The notes under the pieces: generated by a model
What the model was told of the DNA's origin: nothing
Seen by the model: the letters and a program-made list of their open reading frames with translations, nothing else
Databases searched by the model: none
In this document: piece after piece, positions 46,111 to 59,230 of the stretch
How positions within the stretch are numbered: position 1 is the first letter of the stretch
Layout of the letters: each line of letters begins with the position of its first letter
Assembly: GCA_003427395.1 (NCBI GenBank)
Contig: BFEA01000448.1
Span: 1,092,431 to 1,156,430, forward strand
Reading direction: 5' to 3'
Length of the DNA: 64,000 nucleotides
Source: Chara braunii
Lineage: Eukaryota > Streptophyta > Charophyceae > Charales > Characeae
Program-made: the position numbers and the translations under genes

Positions 46111-47214
46111 TACGACTGTTGTCAACCTACTATCAAGACCCAGTGACCTCGCCTTATTGCTCGCGGTTCCGGTTTTGGGTGTCTAAGCGCCTTACCACTG
46201 TGAAGGGTTATTGGGCATGGCCATCCAAACACGGTTGGTTTACTGTCATCATACTTATTTTGGCACAGTCAATGCAGACTTCCTTTCATTGGTCATTATC
46301 TTGTTGTACTCCTTTATTTGTCGAGATTCAGGTTGACTGTTGTCTTTTCTTAAGTGTTGTTATCATCCTTGTTATATCCTCGACTTGTTGCACTCTGCAC
46401 CGTGAATTGTTGCAGTGCTCTGGTTACAGCTGCAAGCGGGTTGCTAACAAGACAGCAAGTGTCATATATTGTTGAGTGCGCTGGTCGTCGGCATATGGCT
46501 GCGCAAGAGTCTGCACTCGGATAGAGCAATGATGGGTTATTTTATTTTGAGGGTGACTTCTCTTAGGTTGTGTGGCAGCGCTATGACATGGGGAAGTAAC
46601 TAGGACTGCAAAAAAATGGCGGTTGCTACAATCGGGAGAATCACAAGGCAAGTTAACTATAAGAAGTCAGACTTCAGTTGAGCAGGTTGTTGAATGCGTT
46701 GGCCATTATTGCAGGGCCCTAAGGCGCAGGAAAATATCAAGGTCCTCTCATGAAAATTGAGTTTATCCCTCTCCTATATCTGGAGCGTCTGAAACCCCTT
46801 ATTCTGCCCTTCTTACTCGAAGTCTAGTCTATTGGTTCTGAGAGGATGGTTGCAGGCGGGATTGCAACCCATAGAACCGCATCAAGACTCTGTGGGAAGT
46901 TTGCCCACCAATTGCGGGAGCTCTGTCGGAACCTAGGCTAGATTCAGGAGGCAGAGAATTCTCAGGTATATCTTCTTTTGTTCGATGAACCCACCACACC
47001 CTTGTTTGACTATCTTCCTTTAGTTTGACTGGTGTATACATGTGTTCCCCTACGACTTTTGTTTCTTTTCAAGACTCAATCAGACTGAATGGAAGAAATG
47101 CATATGTAAAACTTACGTTCTTTTTATTCTAATTAAAAGCAAACTAAGGGATGAATTGGGGGAGGTGGAAGGGAGACAGTTTGCATCCGCTTGACTGGGT
47201 CAACCAAGGACTGG

Positions 47215-47985
47215 GAATTATTTCTAACTTGAAGGAGAATGGTCCAGGATATGTTTATTTGGTTGTTTAATGATGGACCAGACATTGTTTCTAAGCAGAA
47301 TGGTCTGATTGGTGTGTTTATTTCTGAGGGTTTGTCTAACTCGTTTTTCATACCAAACATTGTTTTTAAGTAGAATGGATTGGTCTGTCTTTTTCTTTTG
47401 GGGTTTCTGACTGAAGTTGGATTGAGGGATCCAACTTCATGCGTTTAGTGATTTTGGATAAGTTGAACATTGTTTCTAAGCAAAATGATTCAGCTTCGTG
47501 TTTTATTTTTTAATGGAGGATTGTTTAGAGGAAGGGTAAGCATTGTTTCATAACGAAATTGTTTAGCCTTAAACTACACACGTAAGTACAAACTAAGTAT
47601 AATAAAAAGTAACCTATTCATATTTGCATGCGAGCAGATAGTTTGACATTCTTTCTAAGCAGAATGGTCCAGCGCTAAGCCATATCATTAAGAAGCGAAG
47701 GGATAATATAAAGTATAATTGAAAGTAATTTTAGCAAACCGAACATTGTTTTTAAGTAGAATGACTCAGTCCATTGCCCATATTTTGATTTTTTTTGGGA
47801 GCACAAGTCAGAAAATGATTGAACTTTTAGTATTAAACAGTTCATGGCGACTAAACATTGTTTCTAAGAAGAATGGTATAGTCATATGCCCAAAGAAGAG
47901 AAAAGTAGTTGTGCAACATGTCCGTGTATATTCTAAGGCATGCTCGACATTGTTTTTAAGCAAAATGGTATTTAGCACTATGCCA
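47215..47985. repeat. X2 cluster of stem-loops sharing an ATTGTTTCTAAG..GAATG loop
   Basis: The loop word occurs about eight times. Stems: CAGAC/GTCTG (47279, 47303), ACCAA/TTGGT (47352, 47380), AAGTTGAA/TTCAGCTT (47460, 47489, one G-T pair), GACTA..TAGTC (47849, 47879). A loop-less hairpin with an 11-bp stem, TGAAGTTGGAT/ATCCAACTTCA, is at 47412-47439. Flanks match X1 and X3. Confidence 0.75.
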
Positions 47986-48231
47986 TATATAAGCAGGGTA
48001 TAAGGTTTCATGAACTACTCTATGTGAATTGATTTGGGAATGGATGAGAGTACTTATTGTTGCGATTGACCTTGCATGTGGCTAAGTGAGATCTTCACGT
48101 AGTCTGAGTTTCAAATTAGATAGTTGCTTTAGATACTCGCCGCGTGCAAGAGATATAAGAGTTGGTTCAATTTCTGCATTTTCTCAACTAATTTTTTTAC
48201 TTAGGTCAATTCTTGCATTTTCTAGGATTAT

Positions 48232-48835
48232 TTATCATACTTTGCTTTGTACAAATCTTCGTAAGTTACTTTCTCTACGGGAACTGATGTCAAAATTTCT
48301 ACAAAACTAAGGAGTTAGTCAAATCTAATTTTTTACAGTTCAATTTTTTGTCTAAGTATATACCTCGCTTTGTAAAAAATTTAAGAGTCTTATTTTCTAA
48401 GAGAAGTGATGCCTAAATTTTTAGTATTTTTTTACTAATTTAGGAAGTTAGACAAAATTAGACTTTGGGAAGTCAGAGTCATTTCAAATTTTGTACTTAG
48501 CTTTGTATAAATTATGAAAAGTTACTTTCTCTACGGGAAGCGTTGCCGAAATTTCTATAAATCTAGGGAGTTAGTTAAATTTTGTCTTGAAGGAACTCAA
48601 GTGTTATGTTTGAGTTCATATACGAGCTAATATAAATATAGTAAGTTTACTTCTTTAAAGAAGATGATGCCCAAATTTCTAATAATTCGAAAAGTTAGAC
48701 AAAATTTGACTTTCCAGAGTGAGAGACTATTTCAGTGTTCAAATTGGAATTAATATAAATTCATAAAATACATTTTTTCTACGGGAAGCGCCGCATAAAT
48801 TTTCTTAGTTTAGAGGAGGTAGATGATATTTTAGC
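48232..48835. repeat. ~115-bp tandem repeat in X2, about five copies
   Basis: Same unit as 22500-22835, with CTACGGGAAGCGTTGCCGAA in the best copy (48530). Units near 48415 and 48665 show the DATGCC(T/C)AAATTT variant. Confidence 0.85.
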
Positions 48836-50210
48836 ATGTGGGATAATCCACCCTGAATAGGGAAGATTCTGCCACATGTCTACCTTTCTTTGGGCACTCG
48901 CTTAGAGGTTGACTCAAATTTAGTTAGTTGGAAAATCTTGAGTGAGAATGTGCTATGAAGATTTATTCCCCACACACAAATGGTTTGTCTTGCGAATTGA
49001 CCTTTCATGTATTATAGGTCCTCTTGATCGTTTCGATTCAGGATTTGGACTAGAATGATTCAGCTTGATACTACGAGGATAATCTTCTGTTATCACTAAT
49101 AATAGGTCGGTTGCCGATTTATCTATTCACGATTCAACTCCAATTCACTCTCGCCAACTCAACCTAAAAGTCTTAGCCCTGTTTCATCTAGATTTTCACC
49201 CTGGTTTGATTGACTGACCATTTAAAAAAGAAACCGAGTGCTCTTTACTTGGAGGTTTGACAAAAGATGGGGTCTGTATGGCTTAAGGGAGGGGTGTGAG
49301 CGCAGTGGATGGTTGCAGTTGACCCCATGTAGTGCGTGAACTTTTGTTGGATCTTTAATGTGATTGCAAGTATGTTCGAACTTTGGATTTGACTATCTGC
49401 AATTACACATATATATATATGGGTGAAAGGAGTCCTACTTTGATTGAGGTAAGTGATCGTCCTATAGTAATGACCCTTATATATATATACATACATGTGC
49501 CTTGAATGTTTGTGTGACCTTCGATAACCACGCGTAAGGGTTCAACAAATTATTGTTTTGAGAAAAAAATAAGCCCATTTTTACCCTTTTGCCTTTCGAA
49601 ATTTTTATAGTTGGACGTTATAGTCTGTGGTAACCGTCAAAGTCAAACCCATTGAGTTTTCTCTACACTGTAGATGATGAAGCTGGAGCGTTGTTGTGTT
49701 TTAATTGAGTGTGTTTTTAATTTTATGTTTTAAAGCGTGGTGTAACCCGTGGTGAGTGAAATGCGTCCTAGTCGACCGACGACGATTCGCGCTTGGAACT
49801 TCAGGCCCCCAATGCGCCAGTTTGCGTGTGGGTCCGATAGAGGTGTATGACCTGGCATACCGCCTATGCTACAGCGTACGAGAAACGCCCTCCGCTGACC
49901 CACTTCTGCGATTGCAACTCATTAGCTTCCGTACTGTCAACTGGTAGCTCGGCGGGGAAACGGTCACCAAAGGGAGATGACAACTCCCTCAGGTGGAGGT
50001 AAACTTATACCTCGCGTAAACCCTATCCTGTCATAGCATCTCGAGAGAGGTATGGTTGGCGCACTCGGTCGGAGCGCCTGCGGAAGCTCCATTTATGTAT
50101 CATGAGTAAACCAATTCTTGTGTGACGTGGCTGGGAGGATCCCGCCCTGCGCAGGATCCATGCGCGTGACACCACATGCAGATGTCCGCCAGTATTAGGC
50201 TAAGCCTCAA

Positions 50211-50270
50211 GCCTAGCACAATTGGTTACCGTGTTGGACTTTCAACCAGAAGATTTAGGGATCGAAGCCA
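50211..50270 (+). pseudogene. tRNA-like segment (SINE head or tRNA relic) in X3
   Basis: The A box TAGCACAATTGG (50214-50225) fits the pol III consensus. The B box GGATCGAAGCC (50259-50269) fits with one mismatch. Between them TTGGACTTTCAACCAG resembles an anticodon arm whose loop would carry TTC, as in Glu tRNA, but the stem is imperfect. No good acceptor stem is visible. X2 has a decayed copy at the same place. Confidence 0.45.
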
Positions 50271-51999
50271 GCGGGCAGTTGCGCGGGAATATTAGAGCAG
50301 CGAAGGGACAGAGGGATCGAGGGTTCGGCGAGGCTATCCCTCATGGTTTTGTTGTCCGTGGGGTGACTCGACGGGACCAAGGCGGTACTAACAGTCCCCT
50401 TTGTCCTCTCCGCGCCGTTCAGTTTTACTTTTCGTGATTATTATTTCACCTTCATTATTATTATTATTACTATTGTTATTTTCAATTTTGTTATTCTTTT
50501 CAAGTCGGACGAGGCACTAGAACCGATGATGGTTAACAGGCGTGCGAAACGGTATGTGATTAGACCTATGACAAGGAAAAAACTAATGGAGAGGACCATC
50601 TGCGAGTGCGTAGTCTGTTGCCCGCAGCATGCTGCGAGAGGATTGAGAGTGAGCATATTCATTAAGGCCCGGAGAGTGACAGGTTGTGCCTCGGCGAAGC
50701 AGCCCTGGGCACAGCAGCACGGGGCACAGGCAGCGCATCGCGGCCAGTCACATTGGACCCTTCTCCACTTCGGCCTTCAAAGTGTTCATTTGAACAACTA
50801 CTACTACCACCAAGAGATGCACCAGGATCCGCCTCACCTAGTTCACGTAGCAGGCCACGGAGTGGGTCTGCGCCCTCCGACTCATTGAAGGATCGGCGTT
50901 ATGAAAGGCCGAGCATAGGTCTGGTGCTGCAGCGTTGTCTGTTTGGAGGTTGTCGATCGGTCGGGAGAGTTAGTACACACTCCTTATTGAAGTTCAACTT
51001 CCATGACCACCGACCTGCGGTCTGTATCACGTTGCACTGGTGTGGTGTGCGGAGTAGTGCGCAGTAGAGCTTTCGGGAGTCTCCAACTTCCGGGCGCAAG
51101 TGGCTGGAGTTGGCCCAGACGGGAAGCAAACGGGAGAAGAACGAAACCGAACGGGATGTCGGGTGCATTCAGAGATGACGACGAAGATGTTGAATGTGCG
51201 TGGATACGAAAACGTATATCTTGTCCGATTCCTGACCGAATCGGGCGAGGAAAATTGTTATCCCAGCATTTTTAATGATGACATTAGTTTTAACACTAGA
51301 TTAGTAAAATGAGTGTTAATAGAAAAACTTACTGCACATAAATGGAAGGGAGCGAGCAAGAGGAGGATGAAAAACACACATCTCGTGCGTTTCCGGCCGC
51401 ATTTCGGTACAATGAAAGTTGAAATTATGGTTTTAGGCCGAGGCGAATTCATTGGTAAGGTTAGTTTTCAAGGTTGGTTAGTAAAATACGAGTCAGTAGA
51501 GAATAGGACTGCACGGGAATGTCGAGAAAGTAACTATGGTAGGAGAGAAAATCGTTTAACTCACCCATTACTTGATGAAAATGAGTGAGGAAGGACTCGA
51601 ATCAGGGGGTTTTGTGTCTAGCGACCCCTATTCTGAAGTCAAAATCAACAAAGAGTTAGTTAGAAAAGAGTTAGTGGAATAAAATGTTGCGTGTGAGAAA
51701 AAGTTATGGAAGGGGAGATGAACCTACCCGCGACCCAAAGGAAGATTCATTGTCACTTTATTTAGTTAAAAGAGAGGGACCAGACTCGACTATTAGGCGG
51801 TGTACCTATAAATGTTCTTACGGTAGATTCATTCTCATTTTGTACCTTTGAAAAATGGTGGAGGATGGTTCGTGGCCGCGGGCGTCAACTCGCTGTCTGA
51901 CTCGTATCACAAGCGGTTATCGAGTACCTGAAATTTCATACCTGAAAATTGTGAAGTAGAAAAAATTGAGTTGTTTTGTCTGTCATGAAAATCATGCTT

Positions 52000-54900
52000 G
52001 GATCATAAATTCGGGAGGAGACAATGAACGTTCAAGGAGAAAAAATCTAGTACAATATTTTATTCATATGGATAACGATCTTAAAAAACATATTCCGAAA
52101 CTTCTTTGTTTTTCACCCGCATGAAAACTTCCCTGATTTTCGCCCACTTGAAAGTTGCATACTCTCTTCTTGAAAACTTTATACGTTTTTCATAATTTTG
52201 AGCTCCCTTTAAATTTTCTTGATTCTCACCCCCTTGACAATCATGAACGAATCTGGAGTACTGAATATCATTAATAGTATGAAAACACCGCACTGGATAT
52301 ATTGAAGTGATGAGGATCATGAATGGTATGAAAGCATCCCGCCCCCCATCATGAAAATCATGAACGACCTTGAGATGATGAAGATCGTGAATGACATGGA
52401 ATCACCCCCTCGACTTATGCATTAAGAGCATTATCAAAATCATGAATGAACCGAAAAAAGTGAACATCATTAATGATTTTCACCCTCGTGAAAGTCATGA
52501 ACGGACCTAAAGTGATGAAGATTATGAACAATGTGAAAGCATCCCCCCCCTTCATGCGTAAAGACGTATAATAAAAATCATGAACAGACCTAAAGTGGTG
52601 AAGATCATGATTGGTATGAAAGCAACCCCCCCTGGTCAACCCCCCCCGACCACTGGGGTGGTGTTTTCGAACCTTTCATGATTTTCACCAATTCAAGATC
52701 GTTCATGATTTTCATGATGCATAAAGAGCATCACGATAATCTTGAAGGAACCTGAAGTAGTGAAGATCATGGATGGTATGAAAGCACCCCTCTTGATGCA
52801 TAAACACCATCATGAAAATCATAAACAAACATGAAGCGAGGAACATCATGAATGGTATGAAAGCATCCCCCAGGCCACCGGGGGGACGTTTTTAAACTAT
52901 TCATGGTTTTCACCACTTCAAGATTGTTCAGGATTCTCATGATGCATAAAAAAACATCATTAACATCATAAACGGACCTGAAGTAGTCAAGATCATGAAT
53001 GGTATGAAAAAATCTTACGTATGCATAAACAGTACCATGAAAATTGTAAACGAAACTAAAGTGATGAAAAATCATGAATGATATAAAAACATCCTCTTGA
53101 CCACCGAGGGAGGTGTTTTCATATCATTCATGGTCTTCACCACTTCAAGCCCGTTCATGAATTTCATGATGCATACAAAGCATCATGAAAAATCATGAAC
53201 GGACCCGAAGTGGTGAAGATTATGAATAGTATAAAAACTTTCTTTCCCGATGCATAAAGAGCATTATGAAAGTCATAAACGGACCAGAAGAGTGGTGAAG
53301 ATCATGAATAATTTTCATCCGCATAAAAATCATAAACGAACCTGAAGCGGTGAAGATCATGAACGGTATAAAAGGTCCCCCTGATGCATAAAAAACATCA
53401 TGAAAGTCACAAACCGACTTGGAGTGGTGAAGATCATGATCAGTGTGAATGTCTCCGACCACTAGGGGGTGTTTTCATACCATTAACGGTTTTCACGACT
53501 TGAAGATCGTTCATAATTTTCATGATGCATAAAGAACATCATGAAAATAATGAAAAAAACTGAAATGGTGAAGATAACACCTCTCGTGATTATCCAAGGG
53601 GTTACAAAAAACTGTTAATGATACACTGGAGGAAGGTGAGGATGACGTCAAGTCCGCATGATCCTTATGCGCTGGGCTATACACGTGATACAATGACAAT
53701 TACAATAGAAAGCAAGGTCTTAACGCGGAGCGAATCTTGAAACATTGCCTCAGTTCGGATTGTTCTCTGCAACTTTTATTTCATTCATGGTCTTCACCAC
53801 CTCAAGTTCATTTATGATTTTCATGATACATAAAGAGCATTATGAAAATCATGGACGGACCTGAAGTGGTATGAAAATACTCTTCCCAGATGTATAAACA
53901 ATATCTTGAAAATCATGAACAAGCCTGTAATGGTGAAGATCATGAATGATCTTAAAAAATCCTCATCTGCCCATTCGTCGGAATGTTTTCAAGTCATTCA
54001 CGTTTTTCACTACTTCAAGTGAGTTCATAATTTTTATCATGCATTAAAAACTTCATGAAAATAAAAAACGAACCGGAAGTGGTGAAAATCATGAATGGTA
54101 TGAAAGTTTTCTCCCTCCCTCCCCGTGATGCACAAAACTTATCGTGAAAATGATGAACGAACTTGTAATGGTGAAGATCATGAATGATATGAAAACACCC
54201 CCGTCGGCCACCAAGGGGGTGCTTTCACACCGTTCATGGTCTTCCTTACTTCAAGATCCTTCATGATTTTCATGATGCATAAAAAACATCAGGAAAATCA
54301 TGAATGGATCCGAAGTAGTGCAGATCTTGAACGGTACGGAAACACCCTTCATGAATGCATAACATCATCAGATATATCGTGAACGGACATGAAGTGGTGA
54401 ACATAATGAATTATATGACAGCACCCGTCCAAGTCACCGGGAGAGCGTTTTCATATCATTTATGGTCTTCACCACTTCAAGATCGTTCATGATTCTCATG
54501 ATGCATAGAGCGTCATGAAAATCATAAACAAACTTGAAGCAATGAAGATCGTGAATGATATGAAAGCACCCTTCCAAATGCATAAACAACATAATCAAGG
54601 TCATCAATGGAGCTGAAATTGTGAAGGTCATGAATGTTATGCAAACACTCATTACGACCATCCAGCGGGATGTGTTCATATCATTCATGGTCTTCACCAC
54701 TACAAGTTCGTTCATGATTTTCATTATGCATACAGAGCATCATGAAAAATCATAAACGAACATAAATATTATAAATGGTATGAAAGTTCTTCCCCTAATG
54801 CATAAAGAGCATTATGAAAGTCATGAACGGACTGGAAGGGGTGAAAATCATGAATGATTTTCATCCGCATTAAAATCATGAACGAACCTTACGTGGTGAA

Positions 54901-55800
54901 GCTCATGAACGGTATAACCCCCCCCCCCCCCCCCCTCTGATGCTTAAAAAACATCATAGAAGTCATGAACGGACCTGAAGTGGTGAAAATCATGAATGGT
55001 ATGAATGAATCCCCCCCCCGCCCACCGGGTGGGCGGTTTTAAAATATTCATGGTCTTCACCACTTCAAGATCATTCATGATTTTCATAATGCATAAAAAG
55101 AATCATGAAAATCATAAACGGATCTAAAGTGGTAAAGCTAATGAATCGCATGATAGTACCCCTTGCAAACCACCCGGGGGAGTACTTTCAAGTTTGTGAA
55201 TGATTTTCATGATGCATAAAGACCATCATGAAAATCATCGATGGACCTGAAGTGGTGAAGATTATGAACGGTATGAAAACACTCCCATCTGAATTCATAA
55301 AGAGCATCATAAAAATGATGAACGAACCTGTTGTGATCAAGATCATTAATGGTCTGAAAGAATCCTTATTTGAAATTTCATTGGGGGTGCTTTCAGGCGA
55401 TTCATGGTCTTCACCACTTCAAGTTCGTTCATGATTTTCATGATGCATGAAAACCATCATGAATGATATGAAAGTCCCCCTCTTCCCCCCCGGTGATGCA
55501 CAAAATCTATACCGTGAAAACGATGAATTGACCTCAGTGGTGAACATTATGAATAGTATGAAAGCATCATCCCCGACCATATGTTACTGCAAGCTGAAAA
55601 TCTTAAACGATCCTTAAGTGGTGAAGACCATAAATGGTCTGAAAGCACCCCCTGCAGCCATCTGTCAATGCAATATAAGAATCATGAACGGACACGAAGT
55701 GATGATGACTATTAATAGTATGAAAACATTCTCAATGAAGAGCATCATGAAAATCATAAACGAACTTCGAATGGTGAACATCATGAATAGTATGAACCCC
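52000..55800. repeat. Palindromic satellite, 75-90-bp units in both orientations
   Basis: Built from words such as GACCTGAAGTGGTGAAGATC, ATGAATGGTATGAAAGCACC and ATGATGCATAAAGAGCATC. Each element appears both directly and inverted, so neighbouring units form imperfect hairpins of about 100-150 bases centred on GATGCATAAAGAGCATC (one runs from about 54450 to 54570). Units are separated by C-runs, one of about 19 C at 54918. Periodic His/Met/Asp-rich frames on the minus strand are a by-product. Confidence 0.9.
53600..53773 (+). pseudogene. Mitochondrial small-subunit rRNA fragment inside the satellite
   Basis: ACTGGAGGAAGGTGAGGATG, ACGTCAAGTCCGCATG, TATGCGCTGGGCTATACACG, GGCGAA-like CGCGGAGCGAATCTTGAAA and CCTCAGTTCGGATTGTTCTC follow in the order of the 3' part of bacterial-type 16S rRNA (E. 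coli region about 1160-1320). CAAGTCCGCATG, AAGCAAGGTC and ATTGCCTCAGTTCGGATTGT are the versions I remember from plant mitochondrial 18S rather than from plastid 16S. Several G/C positions have become A/T. It is a short piece flanked by satellite on both sides, so it is a nuclear insertion and not a working rRNA gene. Confidence 0.85.
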
Positions 55801-57969
55801 CCCCATCACCAATCAACTCGATAATTATGAAGGCAGAATGCACACATAACATATGTATCAGGAAAAATATAGATGTTGTTAACCTCTTCTCGAATAAAAA
55901 AAAGAAAGCGAACATTTTGAAAACGAGTATGTGGAAGGGGCGTTTTAAAGTAGCAAGAAAACAACAACAAATTTGTCTGTGTTTTAGTGGTAGATTCATT
56001 TTCGATCTACACTTGGTCGCGGGGTAGCAGAAAACAGGAAGAAGAGTGGATAGAGTTACCGAGGTAATAGACGATAATTGGTCATGGAAGGTAGAAACGA
56101 AAAGGATAGAGAGGTTTGGTGAATGAAGATGGACACATTTATCTTAGCGTGACCGCATATGCTTGCCTCAGACTGCCGATTTAAAGAAGCAAGTCGCTAC
56201 GACGTAAAATGCTTGACATTTGCGAACCTGTTTGTGTTTGTTATTATGCTTATCGTTGCTCATCATACTTCAAGTGGGCGCAATCATCACGTCAACTTGA
56301 TCCTCGTCGCCTACCTGCTCATCATGTTCGACTTCGCTAGTGATTGAGGTCTTCTCGTTCACGATCATTGTATGCATAAGGTTGTGGTCATGCCCAATGG
56401 TTGGACTCGGGTTCATATGGCATCATTTTCGGCTTGTGCACGCAGTGGACTAGAACGTGGGATACAAGGTAGAAAATTTAATAACGATGGAAAAGGAGAA
56501 CCGACAGTTAGAAGAGCAGCATTGAAACTGCACATGTACCTGATCTTCGGGTACTCTAAATGAGTGACACCTACATGTGCATTGACTGTTATTATTAATG
56601 AAAATAAAATTATCACAGGTCTGTCCGTGGGAATCGAGGCAACCGTGTTGGTTGTCGATTCTGCTGGGGGTCATAATTATCGTGGTACCATCGCCCGTAC
56701 CAAAACCTGTTTTGCTCGTTGGTCACATATGTGACGGGTATGTATTCCCGTGCGCTATCAGAAGGCTCGGTTCCAAGTTGCAATTTGGAAGCATCGCTAC
56801 AGTAAAAATCGTGCCTACGTATCGTTTGCACTATAACGAAAGACTCGTTTAATTTTGCCCATCCTATTGATGAAAGTCAGGTGAGGCGAGCAACGAGGTT
56901 GGAGACTGTGCGTTGCTCATCCTAAGAGATGCATCAAGCCGCATTTCAGTAGAGGGTGCATTCTCAGTTTGCTCATTTTGTGAGTACAAAGTTTCGGTCA
57001 CTTAAGCTTTGTTGTGAACCCGAAGATCGTTCGTTGGTTTGGACACTCGTTTGTTCAAGGAGAGTAGTGGTATCGTTGTCTCGAAGTGAAAGAGAGCGAG
57101 TGCTATAGGTAGGCCCTCGAGTGAGCGAAGTGAGGAGCAGTTGTACACGGCCGTGGAACACTTGCTGTGCTTCTGTTGATTCTTGACCAAGTATTGTAGT
57201 GTCTTGCTGCGGGGCTTCACTGATGTATACGCAACTCATAACTGAGTTTTGTTATGTATACGTCCTGAATGGAGCACGAGGGTGAGCTCTATTTGAACGC
57301 GGTTTGTTTTAAGTCGCGTAGCGACATTTTAAATATGGGGGGAAACACTGTAATCGTGGAAGGGTGGTCAATCTCTACAAGTGAATCTTTGCTACGAATT
57401 GAAAGATCGTCAGAGACTCAACGGTAGGCAGTTCGGCTTCAGTTTGACTAAGTTGTTGTGCACTCTAGCCATCATTCCATGTCCCTTAGGCACGTCAAGG
57501 AACCAACGTCCGCTCATGCAAGGTTGAGTGCACCATTCATGAATTCGAGAGACTTAATATTTCTATCCTTATCCTTCTTTCTCAATCTAGTCTATTGATT
57601 TGAAGAAGAATGCGGCATGCGAGATTGCAACCTGTGATTCGTGTCAAGACTTCTATAGGAGGTTCGTCCCATCCATTGTGGGAGCTCTGTCGAAACCTGG
57701 GCGAGGTTCTAAGGACAGGGAACAGAGTGGTAATCTTCATCTCTTTCTGTAAGCCCAGTTAAAACCCCTCACCTACACATCTTTCTATGGTAACTCAATA
57801 TACTGTCTGATTCCTATTGAGTTTATGTTTGACTTTCTTAATTTAAATCAAGCAACGGAATGCACGCGCAAATTCAGTTTCGTTTTTGTTGTTTTTTTGA
57901 ATTTAAATTGAAAAAGGGTTATTGATTGGGGTAAAGCGGGAGGAAGCTGGTTTTGCTTGCGATTGATCG
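55801..57969. other. X3 sequence right of the satellite
   Basis: No gene recognised. It corresponds to the part of X2 before 47195: GATAGCAGAAAACAG-like text near 56025 matches X2 44973, and AGCCATCATTCC..CCC near 57470 matches 46700. Frames of 60-90 codons have no motif. Confidence 0.4.
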
Positions 57970-58880
57970 GGTGAACCAAAGGTTGGACTTAGTTTTTAAG
58001 ATGAATAACTTTGTGCTATGTTTATTTTAGATTGCTTGGAGAATCAGGCTATATTCCTTAGTTGGATGATCTTGTTTTACTGATTTGTGAGGGCTGGCCC
58101 TGAATGTATTTTCAGCGACCAAGTTTTGTTTCTAAGTTGAATGGTTTGGTCGCCTTGCCTTATTTTCGAGTTCACGATGTTTTCTTATTATTTCTGAAAA
58201 TAAGAGTTTGGAATTCTTTCTAAGTTTGATGGTTGGAATTTTTTTTTGTTTATTATGAGGAACACCAGACAAAGGACAAGACGTGCGTAGCATGGTGAAC
58301 GTGTTTGTGCCCCTTCAAATTTGTGCGAACGTGTTTAAGCGAACAACTCACGAATATGTTCGAACGAACATAATTGTTTTTCGTAAAAAAAATAAATATA
58401 TTATTATTATTTTTTCGAGTTTTTATTTTTAACTCATGATTGGCTTCGAATTTGACCACGACTCCAAGGCAAACGTTGCTTGTACAGTTCTTTTACATAA
58501 CATATATTATTTTCAGATTATTCTGAGACCTTTTTATTTTTTTATATTTTTTATCTTCGCGTTCAAAAGGTTTTGGACACTTGTTCACGTTCGCCTCCGA
58601 ATGCGAACACGGTGCTACGTAGGACAAGACTTAGTCTCTTAGTTGAATGGTTTGCTCTGGACTCGTGCACATGTTGGAACCAGGGGATATATTTATCTAT
58701 ATTCTACTATTATTTTACTCATAAAGAGGTTACTCAAACTTTGTTTATAAGTTAAATAGTCTTACCATAGCTTATCACAAATGAAGAGAGGATTAATTAA
58801 GTGTATATGTTAGTGATAAGATGGGGCAGGTTGAACTTTGTTTCTAAGTTAATTGGTTCAGTCCTATGCTACCTTAAAAA
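57970..58880. repeat. X3 cluster of stem-loops sharing a TTTGTTTCTAAGTTGAATG loop
   Basis: The loop word or close variants occurs about seven times here and twice more at 61815 and 61910. Stems: GCGACCAA/TTGGTCGC, perfect (58115-58122, 58146-58153), and GGTTGAAC/GTTCAG(T)CC (58829-58836, 58856-58864). The cluster is interrupted by E3 at 58283 and by the large insertion at 58913. Confidence 0.75.
58283..58622. mobile_element. E3: 340-bp TIR element, GTTCG arms, 8-bp TSD
   Basis: GACAAGAC at 58275-58282 is repeated at 58623-58630. Ends: GTGCGTAGCA and, inverted, CTACGTAGCA. Arms are rich in GTTCG/CGAAC (for example ATGTTCGAACGAACAT). The core at 58420-58545 matches E1 and E2: CGAATTTGACCACGACTCC, AAGGCAAACGTTG, ATAACATATATTA. 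No protein. Confidence 0.85.
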
Positions 58881-59037
58881 ACTAACAGTATAAAGTTATA
58901 TATAACTTAGCTTATGAGTCCGATTTTCGATTCACCGGGGCATAGGACTGAACCGCAATGTATATAGACGTGGATAAACGGGGTCCGCAATGATTTTTTT
59001 TCTGTTCTGAACAAAATCCAAAAAAAAAAATAAAACA

Positions 59038-59082
59038 AATGGGTTGAAGGTCTTGTCGAGGACTACAACCCTATATTTTTAT
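59038..59082. repeat. Foldback hairpin, GGGTTGAAGGTCTT type
   Basis: AATGGGTTGAAGGTCTT faces AGGACTACAACCCTATATT with a short loop. It is flanked by A-runs, as in the other members of this hairpin family. Confidence 0.6.
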
Positions 59083-59230
59083 TTTTATTTTTTGATGTTT
59101 GGTTATATTTAAAAAAAAATAAAAAACATAAACACATTAAAAAAAAATATAAAAAAAAATGAGTGTTTTTTTTTTTGGGTTTCACAAAAAAAATTTAAGG
59201 GTTAAAACACTATATATATATATATATACA

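Larger units (their letters stand above)
43305..49950. repeat. X2: second copy of the long non-coding repeat
   Basis: Collinear with X1 in blocks (see X1) and ends at the CTAGTCGACCGACGACG block (49766-49945), which matches 24197-24369. It contains a tRNA-like segment, a small inverted-repeat array, a stem-loop cluster and about five 115-bp tandem units. X3 features begin within 270 bases, so X2 and X3 appear head to tail. Confidence 0.75.

Noticed and set aside
52415-54724. Periodic His/Met/Asp-rich minus-strand proteins in 52.4-54.7 kb
   Set aside because: They repeat with the satellite period and change frame with its indels.
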